Shown piece by piece: positions 1 through 6,863 of a stretch of DNA of 7,827 nt. This DNA is from JACMLD01 sp040004415 (lineage in GTDB: Bacteria; Bacteroidota; Bacteroidia; Chitinophagales; Chitinophagaceae): NCBI GenBank assembly GCA_040004415.1, contig JBDUAY010000274.1, positions 1-7,827 of the forward strand, given 5' to 3'. Made by a program: the position numbers and the translations under genes. The notes under the pieces were generated by a model. That model was not told the origin of the DNA. It did no database searches and saw only the letters and a program-made list of their open reading frames with translations. Position 1 is the first letter of the stretch; every line of letters begins with the position of its first letter.

Positions 1-761
1 TCTGTCTCACTATCGGTAACCCGCACACCGTAATCACCGGTGGAAATTTTTTCTGAAATACTTTGAATGACGCGGATACGACGGCTGATGCCGGCGTCCT
101 TGTCTATTAATTCTTCCTGCAACCTGGCCCTATCAGCAATATCACGATTCATGTTCACATAAAAAATTACGGTGATCAGGATGGCCAGCAGCGCTCCAGC
201 AATAATAAGTGGCGGGGTGATGGATGCAAAACTGTTCCTGCTTGCCGTTCTTGTCTGCAGAATCGTCTGTTCGCGGGCAATCATATCAGCCACCACCACC
301 CGTATGCTGTCCATTGAATTTTTTCCCTGTTGCATATCAGACAGGGTAACGATGTCTGTCATTCTTTTTTTGCCGATCATATCCTGCCAGTTCCAGAACC
401 GCCTATTAATCCTTTCCTCCAGCTTTTGCAGTGGCTGCTGCTGGTCCGGATTATCTGCCGTAAGTTGCCGGATGTCGCCAATCAGTATTTTTACTTTATC
501 TGCCGAACCGGTGTACGGATCCAGGTATTGATCTTTTCCGGTTACCAGGAACCCGCGTTCCCCGGTTTCAGCATCTTTCATAAAAGACATGGTTTCCTGG
601 AGCTTCTGCACCACTTCATTGGTATGCTTAACCAGCGTAGCACTGGCCAGCAGGTTGTGAACACTTACCCAGGAGGCAACCGAGCTGCCAACCAGTACAA
701 GCAGTGAAACACCAAAACCGATCAGCAGGTTTCGCTTCAGCGATGATTTCATATCCAGCAT
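1..761 (-). CDS. CHASE3-HAMP sensor protein, probably histidine kinase (3' end beyond window)
   Basis: The frame is open for 253 codons from the ATG at 759-761 to the left edge, so only the N-terminal sensor half is present. Visible parts are an N-terminal membrane segment (about residues 10-33), an extracytoplasmic region of about 150 residues, a second membrane segment (about 182-202) and the start of a HAMP linker ending near TGDYGVRVTDSET. Residues 63-83 (DAETGERGFLVTG, then YLDPY) are the typical conserved stretch of CHASE3 sensor domains. In known families such proteins continue into HisKA and HATPase_c, often with GAF or REC domains; that part is inferred here. The start codon directly follows the upstream gene's stop (TAAATG), so the two are almost certainly co-transcribed and perhaps translationally coupled. 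A second in-frame ATG lies at codon 4 (750-752). The CHASE3 ligand is unknown. A chemoreceptor C-terminus cannot be excluded. Confidence 0.85.
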   Translation of the reverse strand, partial: MLDMKSSLKRNLLIGFGVSLLVLVGSSVASWVSVHNLLASATLVKHTNEVVQKLQETMSFMKDAETGERGFLVTGKDQYLDPYTGSADKVKILIGDIRQLTADNPDQQQPLQKLEERINRRFWNWQDMIGKKRMTDIVTLSDMQQGKNSMDSIRVVVADMIAREQTILQTRTASRNSFASITPPLIIAGALLAILITVIFYVNMNRDIADRARLQEELIDKDAGISRRIRVIQSISEKISTGDYGVRVTDSET

Positions 762-2228
762 TTATTCTTTAACAATTAGTGGGAGTGTAAAATAAAAAAG
801 TGAGCCTTTACCAGGTTCACTTTGTACGCCAAATTTTGCATCATGGCGATTTAATATCTCTGCACAAATATAAAGCCCGATGCCAAGGCCCTGCGCCCGT
901 GCAGCACTTTCCGAAACGCGGAAAAATTTTCCAAATATTTTTTCCTGGTTTTCCGCAGATATACCAATTCCTGCATCCTGCACGCCAAAATACAAATTGC
1001 CTTCTTCTGTAACGCGGGTTATAACAGATAGCCGGGTACATGAAGGCGTATACTTAATTGCGTTACTGATAAAATTTATAATGACTTGTTCAAGCCGTAA
1101 TGCGTTTCCGCGTGTCCATGCATCCACCGTATTATTATGCTCTATTGTTACCGCAGGATAAATTTGACGCAGCATATCCAGCGTAGATGCCACCAGCTCC
1201 TCAAAATTAAGTTCGTGCAGATCAAACTTAAGTTCACCGTTTTCTATTTTGGAAACATCCAGCAGGTCATTGATAAGGCCATCCAATTTATTCACCTGGT
1301 TCAGCGCACGTTCTGCAAATGCTCTTGTCTTTCCATCTTCCGTCAGCACCTTGTCCATGATTTGTAAATAGCCTTTAATACTTGTCAGCGGTGTTTTTAG
1401 TTCATGACTGGCAATACTGAGAAATTCATCTTTCTTTTTTTCAACCTGTTTTTGCTCTTCAATATCTGTGAAAGTTCCAACCCATCGGATTACTTTACCG
1501 TGCTCGGCAACCGGAACAACCCGTAGCAGGTGATAGCGAAAATCGTTGCTGTCCAGTTTACCGATACGCGTTTCCAGTTCCAGCGCGCTGGTACCGCCCA
1601 GCATTTTTTTCCATTGATCACTAATAACGGGATCGCCGGGACAAACACCCGGAAATTTTTCAAGGGAAGGGGAGTAGTCATACCAGCGCTCATTCACATA
1701 ATCAATTTCTCCCAGCGCGGTGGCTGTAAAAGCGACCTGTGGAATGGATGCAAGTATTCCGTGAAGCTCCCTCGCTTTTTCCCTGATCTCTGCTTCTGCG
1801 ATAATACGAAAAGTTATTTCCGACTCGAGTTTCGCCTGCGTTGTCAGCAGTTGGCTGTGTTGCTCATATAAACGGTGGAGCGTTTTAACCTTTAGCAGCA
1901 GGATGTCAGTATCAATAGGTTTAACGATGTAATCAACCGCTCCGGAAGCGTATCCCTTTGTAATAAATTTCTTTTCTGTATTAACGGCAGAGAGAAATAT
2001 TAGCGGAATATCCCTTGTTCTATTATTGCCGGATAAAAACTCAGCCACCTCGAAACCGTCCATTCCCGGCATTTGAACATCCAGTATGATGAGTGAATAG
2101 TTATTTTTTAATGTTTTGGTCAATGCCTCATCGCCACTGCCAGCAGTGTCAACAGCAAAGGAGTGAAGTTCAAGAATGGATTTAAGAGAAAAAATATTTT
2201 CCGGCCTGTCATCAACAATCAGGATCAT
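762..2228 (-). CDS. REC-PAS hybrid sensor histidine kinase
   Basis: Complete 488-residue cytoplasmic protein with no membrane segment. Residues 1-118 form a receiver domain with acidic pair D6-D7, phospho-acceptor D50 (LIILDVQMPGMDG), S80 and K103 (VKP). A coiled-coil-like helix (about 112-155) leads to a PAS domain (about 153-260) closing with GTFTDIEEQK. The HisKA H-box SHELKTP puts the phosphorylated histidine at H275. The HATPase_c domain (about 375-485) has N-box N389, G1 DAGIG (418-422), F-box around 431-438 and G2 GLGIGL (447-452). All catalytic residues are present, so it should be an active kinase. With the receiver at the N-terminus, an upstream phosphodonor probably controls the kinase; this is inference. 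The start gives the standard MILIVDD receiver opening and follows an A/T-rich leader without a Shine-Dalgarno. It is the first gene of the operon with the CHASE3 gene, the likely relay partner. Confidence 0.93.
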   Translation of the reverse strand: MILIVDDRPENIFSLKSILELHSFAVDTAGSGDEALTKTLKNNYSLIILDVQMPGMDGFEVAEFLSGNNRTRDIPLIFLSAVNTEKKFITKGYASGAVDYIVKPIDTDILLLKVKTLHRLYEQHSQLLTTQAKLESEITFRIIAEAEIREKARELHGILASIPQVAFTATALGEIDYVNERWYDYSPSLEKFPGVCPGDPVISDQWKKMLGGTSALELETRIGKLDSNDFRYHLLRVVPVAEHGKVIRWVGTFTDIEEQKQVEKKKDEFLSIASHELKTPLTSIKGYLQIMDKVLTEDGKTRAFAERALNQVNKLDGLINDLLDVSKIENGELKFDLHELNFEELVASTLDMLRQIYPAVTIEHNNTVDAWTRGNALRLEQVIINFISNAIKYTPSCTRLSVITRVTEEGNLYFGVQDAGIGISAENQEKIFGKFFRVSESAARAQGLGIGLYICAEILNRHDAKFGVQSEPGKGSLFYFTLPLIVKE

Positions 2229-2300
2229 AAAAAATTGGTCTGTTTAACACTGATTTATAATGGTAGGAAAAGGATTTGTCATAAGGGGTGCGTAAAGATA

Positions 2301-2309
2301 CAAACTAGA
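2301..2309 (-). promoter_or_regulatory. Weak candidate -7 element of the kinase operon promoter
   Basis: Read on the minus strand this is TCTAGTTTG, resembling the Bacteroidota -7 consensus TAnnTTTG but with one base fewer between TA and TTTG. A TTG lies 14 bases further upstream (in CAATTGAA), closer than the usual -33 spacing. The element is about 73 bases ahead of the kinase start codon. The match is imperfect in both sequence and spacing, so this is only a suggestion. Confidence 0.2.
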
Positions 2310-2429
2310 CCAATAAAAATTCAATTGTGATTTGAATAACTAATTATTGCATTCATTACCCGTATTATGGCTGATTATTCAAACGAGAAAATAAATACCC
2401 GTTGCGCCGTTACAATGTGGAAGTTTCAT

Positions 2430-2441
2430 ATTGCCGGCAAT
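2430..2441. promoter_or_regulatory. Perfect 12-bp palindrome ATTGCCGGCAAT
   Basis: The sequence ATTGCCGGCAAT equals its own reverse complement and sits in the middle of the divergent intergenic region, about 200 bp from either start codon. The symmetry suits a dimeric regulator site, but no known operator was recognised and a chance palindrome is possible. Confidence 0.3.
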
Positions 2442-2642
2442 TGGTTCAACGCTTGTAGAACACGGTACGGCGTTTGAAACATAGCCTGTCAAACATTCGG
2501 ATAAAAATTATAAACATTTCCAGCAACCGGCACATAGATCTATATTCACTGTATATTACTGTTGCTGGCGATGCTGTTTAACACGTTGTTGTGCTTAGAA
2601 TCTGTTCTTAATTACTACTAATAGGCGTTCGAACATCCTGAT

Positions 2643-5108
2643 ATGATATCAAAAAGAAAAGTGTTTAAGATTGCCGCCTGGCTGCTTGGTTGCCTGGCAG
2701 GCGTATATCTTTTACTTTTATTCATCGCCGGGGTCTATATTAATCATCAGCAACAACGCATCCTTCAATATATTACCACAGAACTGAGCCGGCATATCCG
2801 GGGAAATATTGCTGTACGGACAATGGACGTTAGCCCGTGGACGAGTTTTCCGTCTATCGACTTCCGGCTGAACGATTTAGTCATTTCAGATAGCATGCAC
2901 CACCTCCCCGTATTGACGCTTCAAACGGCGTCTACGTCGTTTAGTTTATTCCAGCTTATCGGTGGGAAAACAGTTGTTAGCAACCTGCTGCTGGAAAATG
3001 GCATGTTGCATCTGCTGACTGACAGCACCGGCTATTCAAACAGCTTTCTCAGGAATGATAGCAGCGCGGTTGGTCAGCAATCCGGTGCCGCCGCAGTGTC
3101 GATTGCGCAAATCATTGTAAAAAACATCAGCATCAGCGTGGAAGACAAAATAAAAGAAAAAGAAATCTCTTTTATAGTACATTCCCTGCATGCGCATATT
3201 GTTACGGGTGATAGCCTGCGGTTCATCAGTATGACGGAAAAAATAACGATGAAAAAAGGTCTTGGGTTTAACCTGGCGAAAGGTGCCTTTTTAGAGAACC
3301 AATCTATTAATGGCAACTGGAATTTGCAGTATAACGCTGATGCAAAAACGATTTCATTTACCGATGCACGTGTTGACATCAGCAAACACCCTTTTGTATT
3401 GAACGGGCAGTTTTCTTTTCAGTCACAAAACCCGTCGTTTCGCATTGGGTTTGCAGTTAAGCAAATTCCTTATACGCTTGCAAAGGAAATTGTATCAGTA
3501 CACATCCGTGAAAAATTAGCCATGTATGACGTGCGGCTGCCGCTGGATGCAGATGGTGCAATCGAAGGCTCTTTGCTTCCTGCGCACGAGCCTGCCGTGG
3601 ATATTAACTGGCAAATAAAAAACAACACCGTAGTAACAGAAGCGGGTACTTTCGGTAAGTGCAATTTCGATGGCAATTTTATGAATAGCGTTAGCCCTGG
3701 TGCTGACCATGTGGATAGCAATTCGCGCATCAGTTTTCGTAATCTTAGTGCCGAATGGGATGGCATTCCATTCACGGCAGACAGTGGAAATGTTACCAAT
3801 CTTGATAGTGCGCGCCTGCAAGTGCGTTTACGCAGCCGGTGCAAACTGGAAGATCTCGATAGTAAACTTGGTATGCAGGATATTGCTTTTAAAAAAGGTG
3901 ATGCCAGTTTTGACCTGTTATACGACGGGCCGATTGTCCGCGATAAATCTATGTTACAGGATATCCGTGGATCAGTAACCATAAAAGACGGCGCAATTGA
4001 TTACACGCCACGCGGATTTAATTTCATCCAGTGCAACGGCACCGTGTTGCTGTTTAAAGATAGCATACGCATGGACGATTTCAGTTGCAAATATGGCGAC
4101 AATCAATTTAACGTTGTGGTGCACGGTTCCAATGTACGCCGGGCGATGGTGGCTGGCGATGCGTCAAAACTGGCGGTAATAGACTGTTTTGTGCGTGCAC
4201 CTTTTATAGACCTGGATGATTTTACCAGTTTGTTTGGCCAGGAGAAAAAACGCAATACCGCGAAAAAGGTAACCGGAAGTTTTGCTGCTACTGCACGCAG
4301 CATCGATGCCATGCTGGACAATAGCATCATCGGGGTACATGTGAACGCCGCAGCATGCAAGCATGGAAGCCTTCACGCAACCAATCTCGATGCGGTGGTA
4401 AGTTTTGAGCCACAGTATTGGGCGCTTAAAAAAATTTCAATGAACCTGGCCGGTGGAACGATTGCCTGCAGCGGCAAAGTGTTGCTTGCTGCAGACAATA
4501 AGCACCAGGCATTTTTCAAAATAAAAGTTGACAATGCAGATATCAGTAAACTGTTGTTTGCCTTTGATAATTTTGGACAGGAAGCGATCACGTCTACCGA
4601 GCTTTCTGGTCGTTTTTCAACCATTGCTTCATTAGAAAGTGGTATCGATGTATCTGGCCATATCGTTCCCGCAAGTATAAAAGGGGAGGTGGATTTTTCT
4701 TTGCAGCAAGGCGTTTTGCAAAATTATGATCCGCTTAACCGGCTGAAATCATTTGTATTTAAAAACAGGGATATGAGCAACGTACGGTTTGCGGAATTAA
4801 AAGATAAATTTAAAATAAATGGCAATATGATCTCCGTGCAACGGATGGAGATTCAAAGCAGTGCATTCAGGCTTTTTCTTGAAGGAAATTATGGGCTTGC
4901 AAAAACCAATACTGATTTACTTATACAAGTGCCTTTCAGCAATTTAAACGGGAATAGCTTCGACGAAGAAAAAGATCCCATCAACAAAGGAGTAAGCGCA
5001 AAAAGCGGCGCCAGTATCTGGCTGAGGGCTGTGAATGGTGAAGATGGTAAGGTGAAAGTTAAGCTGACCATGAAAAAGAAAGTAAAAACGACGGAACCCG
5101 GTACATAG
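2643..5108 (+). CDS. AsmA-family inner-membrane-anchored periplasmic protein
   Basis: Complete 821-residue protein. One membrane anchor spans about residues 10-33 after a basic N-terminus (KRK), leaving nearly the whole chain in the periplasm. The N-terminal region (about 40-120), with SPWTSFPSIDFRLNDLVISD, matches the opening of AsmA proteins. The C-terminal region (about 675-770) has the AsmA_2-type pattern: GVLQNYDPLNRL, FVFKNRDMSNVRFAELKDKF, then RMEIQSSAFRLFLEGNY and a closing VPFSNLN. The middle consists of many alternating beta strands, as expected of a long lipid-binding groove. AsmA/TamB/YhdP-like proteins are thought to help move phospholipids between the inner and outer membranes; applying this here is inference from family. 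The tail is lysine-rich (KVKVKLTMKKKVK). The start is the only ATG that places the anchor correctly, and no Shine-Dalgarno is visible. It is transcribed alone, divergent from the kinase operon. Confidence 0.88.
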   Translation: MISKRKVFKIAAWLLGCLAGVYLLLLFIAGVYINHQQQRILQYITTELSRHIRGNIAVRTMDVSPWTSFPSIDFRLNDLVISDSMHHLPVLTLQTASTSFSLFQLIGGKTVVSNLLLENGMLHLLTDSTGYSNSFLRNDSSAVGQQSGAAAVSIAQIIVKNISISVEDKIKEKEISFIVHSLHAHIVTGDSLRFISMTEKITMKKGLGFNLAKGAFLENQSINGNWNLQYNADAKTISFTDARVDISKHPFVLNGQFSFQSQNPSFRIGFAVKQIPYTLAKEIVSVHIREKLAMYDVRLPLDADGAIEGSLLPAHEPAVDINWQIKNNTVVTEAGTFGKCNFDGNFMNSVSPGADHVDSNSRISFRNLSAEWDGIPFTADSGNVTNLDSARLQVRLRSRCKLEDLDSKLGMQDIAFKKGDASFDLLYDGPIVRDKSMLQDIRGSVTIKDGAIDYTPRGFNFIQCNGTVLLFKDSIRMDDFSCKYGDNQFNVVVHGSNVRRAMVAGDASKLAVIDCFVRAPFIDLDDFTSLFGQEKKRNTAKKVTGSFAATARSIDAMLDNSIIGVHVNAAACKHGSLHATNLDAVVSFEPQYWALKKISMNLAGGTIACSGKVLLAADNKHQAFFKIKVDNADISKLLFAFDNFGQEAITSTELSGRFSTIASLESGIDVSGHIVPASIKGEVDFSLQQGVLQNYDPLNRLKSFVFKNRDMSNVRFAELKDKFKINGNMISVQRMEIQSSAFRLFLEGNYGLAKTNTDLLIQVPFSNLNGNSFDEEKDPINKGVSAKSGASIWLRAVNGEDGKVKVKLTMKKKVKTTEPGT

Positions 5109-5175
5109 ATCTCATCAAGTTGAAGATAGAAATATTGTTTCCTGAGGGAATAAGAGATTCATCAAGCTAGCAAGC

Positions 5176-5188
5176 TTCACTCAGTGAA
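5176..5188. repeat. Interrupted palindrome TTCACT-C-AGTGAA
   Basis: Two perfect 6-bp arms surround a single central C. Just upstream, AAGCT and AGCTT (5164-5168 and 5173-5177) form a second, overlapping inverted repeat with a 4-base loop. It lies about 70 bp after the AsmA stop and just beyond the stop of the small minus-strand frame. It lacks a following T-run, so an intrinsic terminator is not well supported. Confidence 0.3.
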
Positions 5189-5201
5189 ATACTATTACAA
5201 T

Positions 5202-5416
5202 TTATTTAAAGCTATTATATTGTTCATCTGTAACTGGTTCAAGCCAATCTACCACACCTTTTTCTGTATTAATACTGATAGCGTAGTAAGCAAATTTACT
5301 GTTGGGAATAAGTGATGCCATTTTCCCGGAAGGGAGATTTCTGAATCGTCACACTTGCGGACCCGTCTCTGGTAACAGGTCATTTTCAAGAATGTGCCTT
5401 TATTTTCTGCATTCAT
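5202..5416 (-). pseudogene. Small coding-like frame with an apparent -1 frameshift, function unknown
   Basis: Two overlapping minus-strand frames look like one protein. The first starts at the ATG at 5414-5416 (MNAENKGTFLKMTCYQRRV...) and runs to SLPGK; left alone it ends at the TAG at 5249-5251 after 55 residues. The second begins at the ATG at 5319-5321 and gives 39 residues, MASLIPNSKFAYY to DEQYNSFK, ending at TAA 5202-5204. Its composition is very protein-like. They join through a -1 shift at GGGAAAA (plus strand 5321-5327), giving a 71-residue composite. The shift could be a decayed gene, a sequencing indel in the A-run, or programmed slippage, because G GGA AAA in this frame has the X XXY YYZ form. 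The intact 39-residue frame could also be a gene alone. I do not recognise the family. Confidence 0.33.
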
Positions 5417-5595
5417 TGCAAACTTTTACATGTCTCTGATTAGCTGCACGATTACGGCGACAATTAAAATTTGGATTATTATTCCCTCGCCATGTTTTAT
5501 ATGTCAACTGCTTGTCCGCTATAAGATGCACGTGACGGCAAAAGTATTTATCATCAAAAATTCTTCCTGCAAATATTATAGCTGTTTCGCATCAT
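5403..5595 (-). pseudogene. Cysteine-containing small frame, apparently frameshifted, function unknown
   Basis: A minus-strand frame stays open from after the stop at 5592-5594 to TAA 5400-5402. It encodes a hydrophilic, Cys/His/Arg/Asn-rich stretch with YFCRHVHLIADKQL, TYKTWRGNNN, then NCRRNRAANQ and a CNEC motif near the end. It has no ATG of its own. The ATG at 5593-5595 in another frame gives MMRNSYNICRKNF before a stop; a one-base change in the T5 run (plus strand 5556-5560) would join the two. The cysteine pattern hints at metal binding, but no known zinc-finger family was recognised. Its 3' end overlaps the start of the next small frame. The same frame continues past TAA and TGA (5349-5351) into the 39-residue frame, so one longer decayed gene is an alternative. 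Chance openness is also possible. Confidence 0.22.
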
Positions 5596-5611
5596 CGCTC
5601 CATAGGTCATT

Positions 5612-5626
5612 TGAAGTCTGACTTCA
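5612..5626. promoter_or_regulatory. Interrupted palindrome TGAAGTC-T-GACTTCA
   Basis: Perfect 7-bp arms flank a single central base. It lies just upstream of the minus-strand small frames (first ATG at 5595) and about 155 bp ahead of the hydrolase start. The position fits an operator for the small frames if they are expressed. No matching known regulator site was recognised. Confidence 0.35.
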
Positions 5627-5782
5627 CAACATTTTAAAAAAATAAGCTGCAAAACACCCTCCACTGTAATTTTCTGCATACTCGCCCGTAAATCGTGTTC
5701 ACCTGTAATAAAAAAGCTGTTTCTTTGCAGGGCAGCCTTCTTTTATATTGTTCACGTTACCCCAGTGTTAAATTTAGCGAGT

Positions 5783-6613
5783 ATGCATAACAGGGTGATA
5801 AAAATCAGTTTCGTTATATTGGTGATTCTTGCAGCGCAGGGATGTACAAAACATAATAATGACGAAGCGCAGTCAACGAATAATATCATTGAAACAATGC
5901 CGCCGGTGCAGACTGCAGTTGCCGCAAATGTGAATGGGTTTATAGGTGGCTACTATGAAGCATTACCTGTACATTACCAGTCAACCACTAAAAAATATCC
6001 ATTGCTTATTTTTTTACATGGTGGTGGACAACTTGGAGATGGCACTACCGATCTTCCGCTGGTGTTGGTTGATGGGGTTGCCAAAACAATCAATGAACAA
6101 AAATTCCCACCTGATTTTACGGTCAATGGTCATCATTTTTCTTTTATTGTTTTATCCCCGCAGTTTAATGCATATCCCACTGATTCTGCAGTTTTGTCCT
6201 TTATACGATATGCACTGAAGAAGTACCGCACAGATCCGGCAAGGGTATATTTAAGTGGTTTGAGTATGGGTGGAATACTGACCACAGAAATGGGCGGCCT
6301 GTATCCGTCATTGTTTGCAGCGGTGGCACCACTCGGCGGAGAATCATTTTCTGCCGACAAAACTTTATATGCCGCTGGTATTGCACATGGCAACCTGGCG
6401 TTGTGGGACTTTCACAATTCTGAAGATCCATTTGTACTGTCTTCCGTAGCAACCGATTTTGTTGGTTTGATCAATGGTAATCATCCTGGCATCCCGGCAC
6501 GCCTTACTATGTTTAAAGCCTGGGGACATGATGCATGGACACAGGCACTCGATCCTTTGTATAAAGAAAATAATATGAACGTATACGAATGGATGCTGCA
6601 CTACAGCCGGTGA
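5783..6613 (+). CDS. Secreted alpha/beta-hydrolase, probable lipoprotein esterase or peptidase
   Basis: Complete 276-residue protein using the ATG at 5783. A hydrophobic signal segment (residues 5-19) is followed by a Cys at 21 in AAQGC, which fits a lipoprotein signal though Q at -2 is unusual. A GTG at 5765 would add six residues and is less likely. The alpha/beta-hydrolase fold shows an oxyanion-side HGGG (79-82), the nucleophile elbow GLSMGG with Ser161, a likely acid Asp215 in HNSEDPF and a likely catalytic His249 in WGHDAW. The protein resembles the predicted-peptidase and feruloyl-esterase-like hydrolases common in Bacteroidota, often exported. The substrate cannot be told from sequence; an ester or peptide bond is expected. 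Relatives sometimes carry extra C-terminal modules, but this one ends just after the hydrolase domain. It appears monocistronic, convergent with the DUF2911 gene. Confidence 0.85.
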   Translation: MHNRVIKISFVILVILAAQGCTKHNNDEAQSTNNIIETMPPVQTAVAANVNGFIGGYYEALPVHYQSTTKKYPLLIFLHGGGQLGDGTTDLPLVLVDGVAKTINEQKFPPDFTVNGHHFSFIVLSPQFNAYPTDSAVLSFIRYALKKYRTDPARVYLSGLSMGGILTTEMGGLYPSLFAAVAPLGGESFSADKTLYAAGIAHGNLALWDFHNSEDPFVLSSVATDFVGLINGNHPGIPARLTMFKAWGHDAWTQALDPLYKENNMNVYEWMLHYSR

Positions 6614-6863
6614 AATTCAACCAGCGCGGCCGTCTAACTTATTTAACCGACAGAATCTTGATTTAAAAACAACGAAAGTCGAATGCGCTGACTAACGGTT
6701 CTCATTTCAGCATTGTGACTGTTGCGTAATTTTGCTATTAAACGCAGCAGCCGATTCCCATCTTTGCGAACAAAAGATTTTCAGCAAGTATGATGCCGCT
6801 GCATCAATGCATTTACCTCCGCAGAGCCTTATGAAAAATGAAAAGCAATCAGTTATTCAAAAC
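6614..6863. other. Convergent intergenic region, 250 bp
   Basis: This gap lies between the 3' ends of the hydrolase and DUF2911 genes. No gene was seen; the short frame starting at 6838 runs antisense into the DUF2911 3' end and looks accidental. The one notable structure is the stem-loop at 6719-6750. Confidence 0.55.
6719..6750. terminator. Possible stem-loop between convergent genes
   Basis: CTGTTGCGT (6719-6727) can pair with ACGCAGCAG (6742-6750), a 9-bp stem with one G-T wobble and a 14-base loop. Its place between convergent 3' ends suits transcription termination from either side. Neither side is followed by a T-run, so it is not a classic intrinsic terminator. Confidence 0.3.

Larger units (their letters stand above)
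2229..2642. other. Divergent intergenic region, 414 bp
   Basis: This gap separates the leftward kinase operon from the rightward AsmA gene and must hold promoters for both. No gene-like open frame was recognised. It contains a perfect 12-bp palindrome (2430-2441), an inverted repeat GTTTGA / TCAAAC (2472-2494) and a weak candidate -7 element for the kinase operon near 2301-2309. No convincing match to the Bacteroidota consensus TAnnTTTG was seen upstream of the AsmA gene. The gap is longer than two promoters need, so a regulator site or a small RNA is possible but unproven. Confidence 0.6.
5109..5764. other. Intergenic region, 656 bp, with probable gene remnants
   Basis: No intact gene of normal length lies here. 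The minus strand from 5202 to 5595 holds two short frames that look coding but are interrupted, annotated separately. Two interrupted palindromes lie outside them, TTCACT-C-AGTGAA (5176-5188) and TGAAGTC-T-GACTTCA (5612-5626). The octamer TCATCAAG is repeated at 5112-5119 and 5159-5166. The stretch 5630-5764 is A/T-rich and must contain the promoter of the downstream hydrolase, but no clear TAnnTTTG was found there; TTTCTTTG (5720-5727) has one mismatch. No convincing hairpin plus T-run terminator was seen after the AsmA stop. Confidence 0.5.

Noticed and set aside
172..707. Overlapping plus-strand open frames opposite the CHASE3 gene
   Set aside because: They are antisense to a clear CHASE3-HAMP coding frame and show no domain of their own.
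3470..3982. A 170-residue minus-strand frame inside the AsmA gene
   Set aside because: It is fully antisense to a well-supported AsmA coding frame and is rich in Ser, Arg and Leu, as expected of a shadow frame.
2531..5113. The decamer ACATAGATCT occurring before and after the AsmA gene
   Set aside because: The second copy is created by the AsmA C-terminal codons and stop. Ten bases shared once in this window is compatible with chance, and nothing else suggests flanking repeats.
5394..5621. A 75-residue plus-strand open frame
   Set aside because: It lies antisense to the small minus-strand frames, is rich in Ile, Ser and Cys without any recognisable motif, and has no leader features. The minus-strand reading looks more protein-like.
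5711..5746. A possible terminator: AAGCTG pairing with CAGCCTT followed by a T-rich run
   Set aside because: The stem is only six pairs with a bulge and a 13-base loop, and it lies in the hydrolase leader rather than after a gene on that strand.
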